Positions 10,047 to 19,697 are shown, numbered from the stretch's first letter. The stretch is 30,813 bases of DNA from Chara braunii (GCA_003427395.1 BFEA01000010.1:2379583-2410395), one strand, 5' to 3'. Made by a program: numbers and translations. Notes: generated by a model not told the origin, from the letters alone.

Positions 10047-11480
10047 TTTCCCGTCACTCGAGAGACTGTATTTTACAAATTTGTTCACGATAGAGAAAAT
10101 CGGAGGCAGGAATGCTGGAAAGAGCGGAAGCATGGACACGGACAGTAGGAAGCCAGAGGCTACCCAGAGTCGTCAGGGCCGCCAAACTAGAAACGGGTTG
10201 TCTAAGCAGAAAGCGGCAAAAGGACTGTGAGAGAATAGCAGGGCCGATTCCTTCCCCAAGGACGGAGAAGGACCGCCGGGAAGTCGGTAGTAGCATAGGA
10301 GGTGCGCAGCAAGGGAAGGAAGTGGGAAGAAACAGGGCGCAAGGCGCTGACGTGACGCAGCGGCTGGAGGGCCAAGGAGATCGCAGGGTAGGTGGGAGCC
10401 GATACTTAGAACGGAATAGCATGCGGGACGCAATAAAAGCAGGGAGCGGAGATCGCTGTAAGGCGGAAGGATGTCACGAGCACCAAGGAAAGGCATGGTA
10501 CAGGCGGGGCAAAGGATCGGGAACCACGTGAGACCAACGGAAAGACGTAATGCAGGCAGGCTGAAGTGTCAGGGACCACGTGGGCCTAGATAAAATGGCG
10601 GCACCAGCGGAACCACTAGCAGACTGGGTATCAACGGAATAAAAAGTGTCGGGAGCCGCGGACACGGGCCGAAGGTCGGATGCCGTCGGCAGGGTAGTTG
10701 GCGACCAGCCCAAGAGGGGGGACGCGCGAGAGCGGGTCGTCACCCCGGATGACGCCGGACGAAGAGGAGGGGCTAGGAGAAATGAAAAAAGGAGGAGAAA
10801 TCGAGCGCCGACAGGAATTGTCGACAGAACGGAGAAGACGAGCGCAAGGCGGGAAAAACGAAGGGCACCTGGGGCAACCCAAGGCGGTCCTGGATCAAAT
10901 GCAACGACAACAAAAATAAAATAGCATGACGTCAGGTGGACGGGATCAGCCGGGCCGGGGAGTCCGGATGAAAACATTAAGTGCCGCTACAGCAAACGCT
11001 GGCGGGAGGTGCCAAGGGGAAAGAAAAGATGGAGTAGCGGCGGTAAAAGGGGCCGGCCAACAGTCCGAGTATCCCGGATCAGCCAGGCCAAGAAAAACGA
11101 AGTTCCAAAGGCTCCGCGTGGAAAAAAGGTTGGACGGAGAAAATCGGAGCAAGGGCGTCTCAAAACTAGAAGCAGCGGCAGCAAAAAGAAGCCCCCTTTG
11201 GCCTTGGGGGTGCCACTACTGCAGTCCGAGGTGCAACGGCCATATGCCGGCTGCAAATCAGGCCTTGGGAAAGGTCCAACAGCTAGAAAAAGGAGAAATA
11301 GTTGTTGGACACTTGTCCCAATAGTAAATGAGAAAACAAAGGAGAAAAAGGGGGGAGAATGAGACAAAGGAGGAGGAAGGAGTGGAGGAAAAAGTGCCGC
11401 CAGGTTGGGACTGCAGCGGTAGGGACTAGCAGGGCTCAATGATGACCTCATCCCTCCTAGATCCTAGGAGGGCAGTCCGG

Positions 11481-11519
11481 ATTGCAGAGATAAGGTCCTT
11501 GGGGCATTATCTCTGCAAT
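11481..11519. repeat. Hairpin, 13-bp perfect stem
   Basis: ATTGCAGAGATAA at 11481-11493 pairs perfectly with TTATCTCTGCAAT at 11507-11519 around a 13-nt loop. It occupies the place of the left-arm hairpin 3264-3292, but the stem sequence is different. Confidence 0.88.
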
Positions 11520-11827
11520 ATCTGAATTTAAGCAAAAAAAAATAAAAATAAATGTTGATGTGAGTTGGCCAGCTCATTTTTGGGCCTTAGATCTGAGATC
11601 TGATCTTGCGGAGGAGGAGATCTAGCTGTTTTTTGTGGGCTGACACAAAACGGCTAGCTCCGCAATGAGTTGGCAGCAAAATGGAGCGAAAACGAAGAGA
11701 GGAACAAGACAAAACTGCGAATTTGGCCCAAGGTTTCGGCCAGGTACAACAAAAAAATTGAAAATTGGAGCAAAAGACTCAAATTTGGAGCAAAGGGGGG
11801 CTTGGAGTAACTCAAAATGATGAGGAC

Positions 11828-11863
11828 CATAGATCTCAGCCAAATCCAAGGCTGAGATCTATG
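11828..11863. repeat. Hairpin, 14-bp perfect stem
   Basis: CATAGATCTCAGCC at 11828-11841 pairs with GGCTGAGATCTATG at 11850-11863 around AAATCCAA. In the left arm the same block (about 2932-2957) keeps GGCTGAGATCCATG but has lost most of the pairing strand. Confidence 0.88.
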
Positions 11864-12031
11864 CCGCCACTTGAAAAAATGCAATGGCCTAGCCAAAGGA
11901 GGCCTAGACGGAGAAAAAGGCGAAAAATGGGCCTTGAGGCCCTCAATTTTCAGTAAAGGCTGCATTTTCGGAAAGCGTACCCCAAAAGGCAACACTTTTT
12001 GAGGTAAAAAGAGGCCGGGGTAGGCCAAGGG

Positions 12032-12064
12032 GTAGTCCGAGAGGGTACCAGCCTCTCGGGCTGC
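12032..12064. repeat. Hairpin, 13-bp stem with two G-T pairs
   Basis: GTAGTCCGAGAGG at 12032-12044 faces CCTCTCGGGCTGC at 12052-12064; eleven pairs are Watson-Crick and two are wobble. GGTACC lies at the centre, as in the left-arm hairpin at 2723-2755. Confidence 0.75.
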
Positions 12065-12196
12065 ATGTACCCGGCCAAAATGAGGCCGGGGTACCCCCAG
12101 GGAGGCCAAAACCAAAAATTTGGCCTTTGGGGTACCTCGCTCCACCTAGAGGCACTTGGAGGGGCCTAGAGGTTAAGCGGTGCACCTGTTCCAGCG

Positions 12197-12202
12197 TATA
12201 TA
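12197..12202 (-). promoter_or_regulatory. TATA-like box in right arm
   Basis: TATATA lies in CCAGCCTATATACGCTGGAA on the reverse strand, the positional equivalent of 2585-2592 in the left arm. If both work as promoters, transcription from the two arms would converge on the central pol. Confidence 0.3.
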
Positions 12203-12625
12203 GGCTGGAGGTGTAGGCCACAACTCTCATTTGAGCATGAGAGGTGCCCATGCTTCCTAAATAAGTCCAGGTAAGAGTCCGAGTGGGAGCGAAGCAAGGG
12301 AGTGAGGGTCGGAGCTAGCCTGTAGCCTCGCTATGGTGGTAAGGCTGAGAAAGGTGACCTAGAGGCTATGAGGGAGCAAGGAAAGTAGTCTGCCATAGCC
12401 CTCAGGCTGTGAAGTAGGAGGAGAGGCTGAAAGGGGTCCCCATAGCCCTTCTAGAGGGAAGGACTTAACAGCCTTAGAAGTAGGAACCTGCCATAGCTAA
12501 AGGACAAGTGTGAGGGAAGAAAGAGAGAGCTTGGGAGAGAGGAAAAGCCATACCCAGGAGGCTAGAACCAAGCATTGGGACTCCACTGCCTAAACACCAG
12601 CAAGAGGTGAGTGAAAGAGGAGGGA

Positions 12626-12785
12626 GGCCTCCTCCTTCTCCTTCTTCTTCCTCTTCTTCTTCTTCTCCCTCTTCTGCTTTTTTTCCTTCTTCCTCTTCTT
12701 TTTCTTCTTTTTCTTCTTCTTCTTCTTCTTCTTCTTCCTCTCCTTCTTCCTTTTCTTTTTCTCCCCCTTCTCCCCCTCCTCATTT
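12626..12785. repeat. Pyrimidine-rich CTT/TTC microsatellite at outer end of right arm
   Basis: Runs of TTC and CTT with TCCTCTTC interruptions are the mirror of the GAA tract at 2016-2171. Poly-Ser, poly-Leu and poly-Arg open frames here come from the triplet period. Confidence 0.9.
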
Positions 12786-14530
12786 TGTCACAACTGCGAT
12801 TTTCACTGATTTGGGTGTTTGGGTAAGTTGCGATTCACCTTGTGATAGTTCGGGGATATTTTCCCTTCATAGATTGCTTCAAATCTTGTGTTTTCACTGA
12901 TTTGGGGGCTTGGGTAAGTTGCGATTCACCTTGTGATAGTTCGGTGATGTTTTCCCTTCATAGATTGCTTCAAATCTTGTGTTTTCACTGATTTGGGGGG
13001 TTAGGTAAGTTACGATTCACCTTGTGATAGTTCGGTGATGTTTCCCCTTCATAGATTGCTTCAAAGCTTGTGTTTTCACTGATTTGGGTGCTTGGGTAAG
13101 TTGCAATTCACCTTGTGATAGTTCGGTCATGTTTCCCCTTCATAGATTGCTTCAAAGCTTGTGTTTTCACTTATCTGGGTGTTTGGGTAAGTTGCGATTC
13201 ACCTTGTGATAGTTCGGTGATGTTTCCCCTTGTGTAGGTGCTTCAAATCTTGTGTTTTCACTGATTTCGGTGCTTGGGTATGTTGCGATTCACCTTGTGA
13301 TAGTTCGGTGATGTTTCCCCTTCATAGATTACTTCAAATCTTGTGTTTTCACTGATTTGGGGGCTTGGGTAAGTTGCTTTTAACCTTGTGATAGTTCGGT
13401 GATGTCTCCCCTTGGGTAGGTGCTTCAAATCTTGTGTTTTCACTGATTTCAGTGTTTGGGTAAGTTGCGATTCACCTTGTGATAGTTCGGTGATGTTTCC
13501 CCTTCATAGATTGCTTCAAATCTTGTGTTTTCACTGATTTGGGGGCTTGGGTAAGTTGCGATTCACCTTCTGATAGCTCGGTGATGTTTCCTATTGGGTA
13601 GGTGCTTCAAATCTTGTGTTTTCACTGATTTGGGTGCTTGGGTAGGTTGCGATTCACCTTGTGATAGTTCGGTGAAGTTTCCCCTTCATAGATTGCTTCA
13701 AATCTTATGTTTTCACTGATTTGGGGGCTTGGGTAAGGTGCGATTCACCTTGTGATAGTTCGGTGATGTTTCCCCTTCATAGATTGCTTCAAAGCTTGTG
13801 TTTTCAGTGATTTGCGCGCTTGGGTATGTTGCGATTCACCTTGTGATAGTTCGGTGATGTTTCCCCTTGGGTAGGTGCTTCAAATCTTGTGTTTTCACTG
13901 ATTTGGGTGCTTGGGTAAGTTGCAATTCACCTTGTGATAGTTCGGTGATGTTTCCCCTTCATAGATTGCTTCAAAGCTTGTGTTGTCTCTGATTTGGGTG
14001 CTTGGGTAAGTTGCGATGCAGCTTGTGATAGTTCGGTGATGTTTCCCCTTGGGTAGATGCTTCAAATCTTGTGTTGTCTCTGATTTGGGTGCTTGGGTAA
14101 GTTGCGATTCATCTTGTGATAGTTTGGTGATGTTTCCCCTTGGGTAGATGCTTCAAATCTTGTGTTGTCTCTGATTTGGGTGCTTGGGTAAGTTGCGATT
14201 CACCTTGTGATAGTTTGGTGAACTTTCCGCTGGGTTAGATGCTCTCAAACTTGTGCCTTCACTAATTTTGATGCATGTCTAAGTTGCGAATTACCTTGGG
14301 ATGCTTCAGTGAACTTTCCGCTGGATTAGGTGCTCTTAAACTTGTGCCTTCACTAATTTTGATGCATGTCTAAGTTGCGAATTACCTTGGGATACTTCGG
14401 TGAACTTTCCGCTGGATTGGGTGCTCTCAAACTTGTGCTTTCACTAATCTTGATGCATGCGTAAGTTGTGAATTTACCTTGGGATGCCTCGACGAACTTT
14501 CCTCTAGGCAGATTGCTTTAATTTTGTTAT
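12786..14530. repeat. 91-bp tandem satellite, right array (about 19 copies), inverted relative to the left array
   Basis: GTTGCGATTCACC-type landmarks recur every 91 bp (12827, 12918, 13009, 13100) and the last diverged copies keep the step (14190, 14281, 14372, 14463). The unit contains TTGTGTTTTCACT, GGTAAGTTGCGATTCACCTTG and GATAGTTCGGTGATGTTTCC. Its reverse complement has CAAGGTGA and AGTGAAAACACAAG at the same spacing as in the left array. Copies beyond 14220 (GAACTTTCCGCTGG variant) form a separate subfamily. No gene is seen. Confidence 0.93.
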
Positions 14531-15520
14531 TTGGCTATAATGGTGTGTGTATGTGTGAGTGCTGCAGTCCCCAGTAACTTGTGCAGTCCATCTTTACTCG
14601 TTGCTGTACCCGGTAACATTCAGTGTGTGTATGGGTGAAGTGCTGCAGTCCCCGTAAACTTGTGCAGTCCATCCTTACCCCTTGATGTACCCAGTAACAC
14701 TCGGTGTGTGTATGTGTGAGTGCTGCAGTCCCCGGTAACTTGTGCAGTGCATCTTTGCCCCTTGTTGTACCAAGTAACACTCGGTGTGTGTATGTGTGAA
14801 GTGCTGCAATCCCCGGTAACTTGTGCAGTCCATCTTTACCCGTTGTTGTACCCAGTAACACGGTGTGTATATGTGTGAGTGCTGCAGTCCCCGGTAACTT
14901 ATGCAGTCCATCTTTGCCCCTTGTTGTACCCAGTAACACTCGGTGTGTGTATGTGTGAGTGTTGCAGTCCCCGGTAACTTGTGCAGTCCATCTTTAGCCC
15001 TTGCTGTACCCAGTAACACTCGTTGTGTGTATGTGTGAGAGTTGCGGTCCCCGATAACTTGTGCAGTCCGTCTTTACCCCTTGCTGTACCCAGTAACATT
15101 CGGTGTATGTATGTGTGAATGATGCAATCCACGGTCACTTGTGCAGTCCACCTTTACCCCCTGCTGTACCCAATGACATTCGGTGTGTGTATGTGTGAGT
15201 GCTGCAGTCCCCGGTAACTTGTGCAGTCCATCTTTACCCCTTGTTGTACCCAGTAATATTCGGTCTGTGTATGTGTGAGTGCTGCAGTTCCCGGTAGCTT
15301 GTGCAGTCCACCTTTAACCCCTGTTGTACCCAGTGACATTCAGTGTCTGTATGTGTGAGTGCTGTAGTCCCCGGTAGCTTGTGCAGTCCACCTTTACACC
15401 CTGCTGTACCCAGTGACGTTCGGTGTGTGTATGTCTGAGTGATGCAGTTCCCGGTAACTTGTGCAGTCCACCTTTACCCCTTGCTGTACCGGTGACATTC
15501 GGTGTATGTATGTGTGTGTG
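14531..15520. repeat. About 80-bp TG-rich tandem array (about 12 copies before the gap)
   Basis: The unit contains GTGTGTATGTGTGAGTG, CTGCAGTCCCCGGTAACTTG, TGCAGTCCATCTTTACCCC and TTGTTGTACCCAGTAACA. Spacing of the GGTAACTTG word is 78-81 bp, so length varies slightly. The array runs into the N gap at 15521. Long reverse-strand open frames (for example 14535-14939) are repeat by-products. Confidence 0.92.
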
Positions 15521-16176
15521 NNNNNNNNNNNNNNNNNNNNNNNNNNNNNNNNNNNNNNNNNNNNNNNNNNNNNNNNNNNNNNNNNNNNNNNNNNNNNNNN
15601 NNNNNNNNNNNNNNNNNNNNNNNNNNNNNNNNNNNNNNNNNNNNNNNNNNNNNNNNNNNNNNNNNNNNNNNNNNNNNNNNNNNNNNNNNNNNNNNNNNNN
15701 NNNNNNNNNNNNNNNNNNNNNNNNNNNNNNNNNNNNNNNNNNNNNNNNNNNNNNNNNNNNNNNNNNNNNNNNNNNNNNNNNNNNNNNNNNNNNNNNNNNN
15801 NNNNNNNNNNNNNNNNNNNNNNNNNNNNNNNNNNNNNNNNNNNNNNNNNNNNNNNNNNNNNNNNNNNNNNNNNNNNNNNNNNNNNNNNNNNNNNNNNNNN
15901 NNNNNNNNNNNNNNNNNNNNNNNNNNNNNNNNNNNNNNNNNNNNNNNNNNNNNNNNNNNNNNNNNNNNNNNNNNNNNNNNNNNNNNNNNNNNNNNNNNNN
16001 NNNNNNNNNNNNNNNNNNNNNNNNNNNNNNNNNNNNNNNNNNNNNNNNNNNNNNNNNNNNNNNNNNNNNNNNNNNNNNNNNNNNNNNNNNNNNNNNNNNN
16101 NNNNNNNNNNNNNNNNNNNNNNNNNNNNNNNNNNNNNNNNNNNNNNNNNNNNNNNNNNNNNNNNNNNNNNNNNNNN
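15521..16176. other. Assembly gap (656 N)
   Basis: The sequence is unknown here. One repeat family (80 bp) enters the gap and another (54 bp) leaves it, so the junction between them and the true array lengths are not observed. Any reading frame drawn through the gap is meaningless. Confidence 1.
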
Positions 16177-17100
16177 CACACCCGTCCACCATAGCCGACC
16201 ACCTCCAACCCTTCTTCTTCCTCCATCACCCACACCCGTCTACCATAGCCGACCACCTCCAACCCTTCTTCTTCCTCCATCACCCACACCCGTCCACCAT
16301 AGCTGACCACCTCCAACCCTTCTTCTTCCTCCATCACTCACACCCGTCCACCATAGCTGGAGCACCCCCAACCCTTCTTCCTCCTCCTTCACTCACACCC
16401 GTCCACCATAGCCAACCACCTCCGACCCTCCTTCCTCCTCCATCACCCACGTCCATCCGCCATAGCCGGACCACCCCAACCCTTCTTCTTCCTCCAACGC
16501 TCACACCCATCCGCCATAGCCGGACCACCCCAACCCTTCTTCTTCCTCCATCGCTCACACCCGTCCACCATAGCCGACCACCTCTAACCCTTCTTCTTCC
16601 TCCATCACCCACACCCATCCACCATAACCGACCACCTTCAACCCTCCTTCCTCCTCCATCACCCACGTCCGTCCGCCATAGCCGACCACCTTCATCTCTT
16701 CTTCTTCATCCATCACTCACACCCGTCCACCATAGCCGACCACCTCCAACCCTTCTTCTTCCTCTATCACCCACACCCGTCCACCATAGCCGACCACCTC
16801 CAAACCTTCTTCTTCGTCCATCACTAACACCCGTCCACCATAGCAGACCACCCCCAACCCTTCTTCTTCCTCCCTCACCCACACCCATCCACCATAACCA
16901 ACCGCCCCCAACCCTTCTCCTTCTTCTTCTATCACTCGCTCCCGTTCTCCATAGCCAACCACCCCCAACCCTTCTTCTTCCTCCATCACCCGTATCCGTC
17001 CACCATAGCCAATCACCTTCTTCCACAATCACCCACACCCGTCCACCATAGCCGACCGCCCTCAACCCTCCTTCCTCCTTCATCACCTACGCCCGTCCAC
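16177..17100. repeat. 54-bp minisatellite (about 17 copies)
   Basis: ACCATAGCC occurs at 16188 and 16242 and continues at about 54-bp steps. The unit has CACACCCGTCCACCATAGCC, GACCACCTCCAACCC and TTCTTCTTCCTCCATCAC. As 54 is a multiple of three, open frames occur on both strands (18-residue repeats such as HPSTIADHLQPFFFLHH), but there is no start or domain outside the repeat. I read it as non-coding. Confidence 0.92.
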
Positions 17101-17203
17101 CCGAAAGTCTTAGGGGGGGGAGAGTCGCAAGGGGGACGCACGAGACCTCGGATAGGATCGGTTAGGGTAAGTCAATGAGCAAAGTCGATTAGGATGTGAA
17201 GCT

Positions 17204-17213
<10 letters not shown>

Positions 17214-17277
<64 letters not shown>
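17214..17277. repeat. CT dinucleotide microsatellite
   Basis: About 64 bp of uninterrupted CT. The flanks (17101-17213 and 17278-17413) show no gene. ACCCTTAACCC near 17341 is only two partial units and is not telomeric. Confidence 0.95.
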
Positions 17278-17281
<4 letters not shown>

Positions 17282-17413
17282 TCATTCTCTCTCTCCTGTC
17301 CCTCTCCCTCCGTCTTCCTCCATTCCTTCAAAAACCATTAACCCTTAACCCTTCCGTCACCCCTTCCCCTCCATGGCATGTGACTAACCTCTACCCTCAC
17401 CTGTTACATTGCC

Positions 17414-17421
17414 NNGGAACN
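17414..17421. other. Ambiguous bases (three N)
   Basis: N at 17414, 17415 and 17421 suggest a low-quality or merged join. Sequence character changes here from repeat-rich to ordinary, so the boundary could be an assembly joint. Confidence 0.9.
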
Positions 17422-17697
17422 AACGGAAAGGAACTTGGTCCTCACTTGGTGGAAAGCGAGGGCAAGGGAAGGGCTGCCGGTCCCTTGTGCCACCAAGAAG
17501 GAAAGGATACGAGGCTATTGAGAACATTCGGGAAAGCGAAAAGGAGTGATGTTTTTGAACGAAGTCAGTTTGACTCAACCATCCTCCTGGAATGCGTGAC
17601 TGAGGTGATCGCATGGCTTGCCTGTGTGAAAGGGGAGGGAACTCATAAGGGGAAGTGGAAGGCAAAGACAACTTAGGATTGCGGGAAGGGGGCGATG
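17422..17697 (+). other. Unassigned stretch ending in a polypurine tract
   Basis: A frame stays open to TAA-type stop TAG at about 17674-17676, giving a C-terminal fragment of some 85 residues with no recognised domain. GCGGGAAGGGGGCGA at 17681-17695 is purine-rich and directly precedes TGTTGACC. That order (coding end, polypurine tract, TG) is what the 3' end of an LTR element looks like, so this may be the tail of an older element sharing the following LTR. The evidence is thin. Confidence 0.3.
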
Positions 17698-18457
17698 TGT
17701 TGACCCCAATGGGGATTGTAGTTGGTCATTTGTCTTGAGTGGTCTTGCGCAGGTGAGTAGCTAGGGACGATTTGGACGGGGTTGGACTCGCGGATGAGGA
17801 CTAGGGTGGGAGATTGGCTAAGGAAAGGACTTGGATCCAGCTTAAGCCATGGATGCGGGATGGGTTGAGACCGGGCGCTTGGGTGGATAGTTGATGCATG
17901 GACTTGGTTTGTGTGGAGGTTGCATGGAATGTCTCTCTCATGTGCAATGCGACCCCTGAAAAGACTAAGGGCGGTCTTGGATAGGTGATGTGATGCTAGT
18001 GGTGCTCGCAAAAAAAATATAGCGGCTAGTGGTCTGGGCGCCGCCGCCTTACCCCAAGGATGCTGTCGGGGCTGTCCCGAGCCACTAGACCTAGTGAAAA
18101 GGTGCGTGGCCCAATGGATGACGCTTGGCCTGCGCACGGTAAGAAGACAAACTCTCAACAAACTCCCTAGACTGCCTGAGTATTGGAAAGAGCAATTGCC
18201 TAGTCAGACTTAAATGAATCAAGAAAACGCCGCAAGTGACCAAAGAGCCACCATCTTGACGCGAGAGCGGAGCTACATCCCCCAATGTAAAGCCCTCTCG
18301 CAAAAGGCCCATCCCCATCCATCTCAAAGCACTAGGTGGGGGTGCCCCTGGGACGAACGACCCGCGCTTTGAGCATGAGCGTGGGCGGATCGAGCCGAAT
18401 GGGACCCGCAGTGGGGTCGACCAAGGCTCGAAAGTACTTCAGGGTACGGCCCCTACA
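17698..18457 (+). repeat. Candidate long terminal repeat (760 bp)
   Basis: It starts TGTTGACC after a polypurine tract and ends CCCTACA, five bases before a possible primer-binding site, so it has the TG...CA ends and 3-bp TGT/ACA inversion expected of an LTR. An AAATATA box lies at 18015-18021. There is no second copy in the window to confirm it, because the other end of the element lies beyond 30813. The polypurine tract before it does not resemble the G run at 30802-30813, which argues that the two ends may not belong together. Confidence 0.35.
18015..18021 (+). promoter_or_regulatory. TATA-like box in candidate LTR
   Basis: AAATATA follows a run of A within the candidate LTR, about 320 bp from its start. 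Its position suits an LTR promoter, but the motif alone is weak. Confidence 0.2.
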
Positions 18458-18461
18458 AAAA

Positions 18462-18477
18462 TGGTGGAGGTGCCGGG
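18462..18477 (+). promoter_or_regulatory. Candidate tRNA primer-binding site
   Basis: TGGTGGAGGTGCCGGG is the reverse complement of CCCGGCACCTCCACCA. That string has the exact layout of a tRNA 3' end: five T-stem bases, seven acceptor bases, discriminator A, CCA. It lies five bases after a CA that could end the LTR. I cannot name the tRNA; the usual initiator-Met site TGGTATCAGAGC is not seen. Confidence 0.4.
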
Positions 18478-19688
18478 TATACGGTTAAACTGACTCATAC
18501 GGTCTCGAAAGGGGCGCTGGACGCATGACCGCGAACATAAACATGAAGAGAAGGAATGAGGACTCGTGTGTGCCCTATCCCTTTGAGAGAATCAGATTTG
18601 AGGGTGGCTGGGTGCATGGCAAGGCTAGGCCTGGAGGAAGAACATGCATGCTTGCACTTTTGATCAGCCATCTCCTTTGGAGATGACTCTATTCCTCCTT
18701 CCCTTGAACTGATGTTCGTCAGGCCAGGGAAGCCTTGGGCAAGCCGCAGGTCGACCCTTCCTCTTCGTGCGAAAGAAGGGCTCCGGTTACCTGGCGGGCG
18801 ATTGGGATTCCGGGCTAGTCCGGGTTCCGGTGGAAATCCCCCGACGGAGTGATCTGACCGACACGGGTGCTTTCTTCCCCTTTCTTCGGAGCCCAGCGGG
18901 CTCCATGCACCACACTTAATGCCCGAAGGAACTTCATATGAACACAAAGGGTAATCGAGAAGGAACAATCCTGCCCTATGAACGGACACACAAGCGAAGA
19001 TAAGGGAATGAAGGGAGTTGCTAGATTCCAAGAAAAACTAGCTCACCCTTGAAGATGCTCACGAGAAGGAACCAAGCACTGTGTATGGATGTTAGGGGAG
19101 AGTGACATGCACTGTCCCGAGAGAAAAATTGTGAGTTATGGGTAGGAAGCGCTGGGTGCACCAGGGGAAAGGCAATTGTGTTATGTGTGTCCCACTTGGG
19201 ACTTGTGATTGCATGATTGGGATTTCGAGCGTCCTCCCATTTGGAAGGAAAGGGAGGGTCTGCACCGGCCACTGCGGATTGCCAAACATCGTTCTCTTTG
19301 CAGGCTGCCGTTTGTTCGTATGTGGGGGTCAGGCCACCGAGCTGTCTAGCGGGAGTTTGTCACGTCGAGTGCTTGTTAGCATTCTCGTCCGTGCAGTGAC
19401 GGGTTTCGGCTCGATTGATCCGTCGGGCGGGGTGTGAAACGTTCCTCAGGCGGGGCCTAGCCTGTGGACTGGCGGAGGGAGCACCACTGCATGGGGGCAA
19501 ATACGGAGCTTGGGAGGCGGTCAGTAGCTTCTCGTAGCTTGGTTTGGGAAAGGCTGTTCCTTATCGGACCGATGGAAGTGAATGCCTGGACGGCTGGCTC
19601 CAATGACCCTACTGAGATGTGCGGGGTGATTCCCGAAATTAACGGTGGGTACACGAGCGGCAAGTCGGGATCGGGTATTATAGGCAAG

Positions 19689-19697
19689 AAGGTGAGG
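19689..19697 (+). promoter_or_regulatory. Candidate splice donor in the leader
   Basis: AAG|GTGAGG matches the plant-type 5' splice consensus, with GT at 19692-19693. The first good acceptor downstream is at 20243, giving a putative 552-bp intron that would bring the leader next to the first paralogue ATG. No RNA evidence. Confidence 0.3.

Larger units (their letters stand above)
10017..12625. repeat. Right arm of the long inverted repeat
   Basis: This is the diverged reverse complement of 2172-6641 and is about 1.9 kb shorter. From inside to outside it holds the near-identical inner edge (10017-10064), the GATAGAGAAAATCGG block matching CGGTTTTCTCTGTC at 6550-6580, diverged 51-bp units with CCACGTG(A/G)G, the TCCTAGGAGGGCAGTCCGG block, hairpins at 11481, 11828 and 12032, a TATATA box, and a GGTGAGTGAAAGAGG end. 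Open frames (for example 10112-10531, 10646-10924, 11009-11362) show no domain and have no conserved partner in the left arm, so none is called a gene. Confidence 0.85.

Noticed and set aside
15314-17051. Open frames of 230-542 codons crossing the gap
   Set aside because: They run through 656 N and the 54-bp minisatellite; most residues are unknown or pure repeat.
17338-17356. Telomeric repeat (ACCCTTAACCC)
   Set aside because: Only two partial units, not the tandem run expected of a telomere.
18091-18140. tRNA gene
   Set aside because: A D-arm-like stretch is present, but there is no anticodon arm or T-arm with GGTTCGA at the proper distance.
18725-18800. Reverse transcriptase fragment (FLFVRKKG)
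   Set aside because: The phrase is short and no other RT block is found in frame on either side; probably chance.
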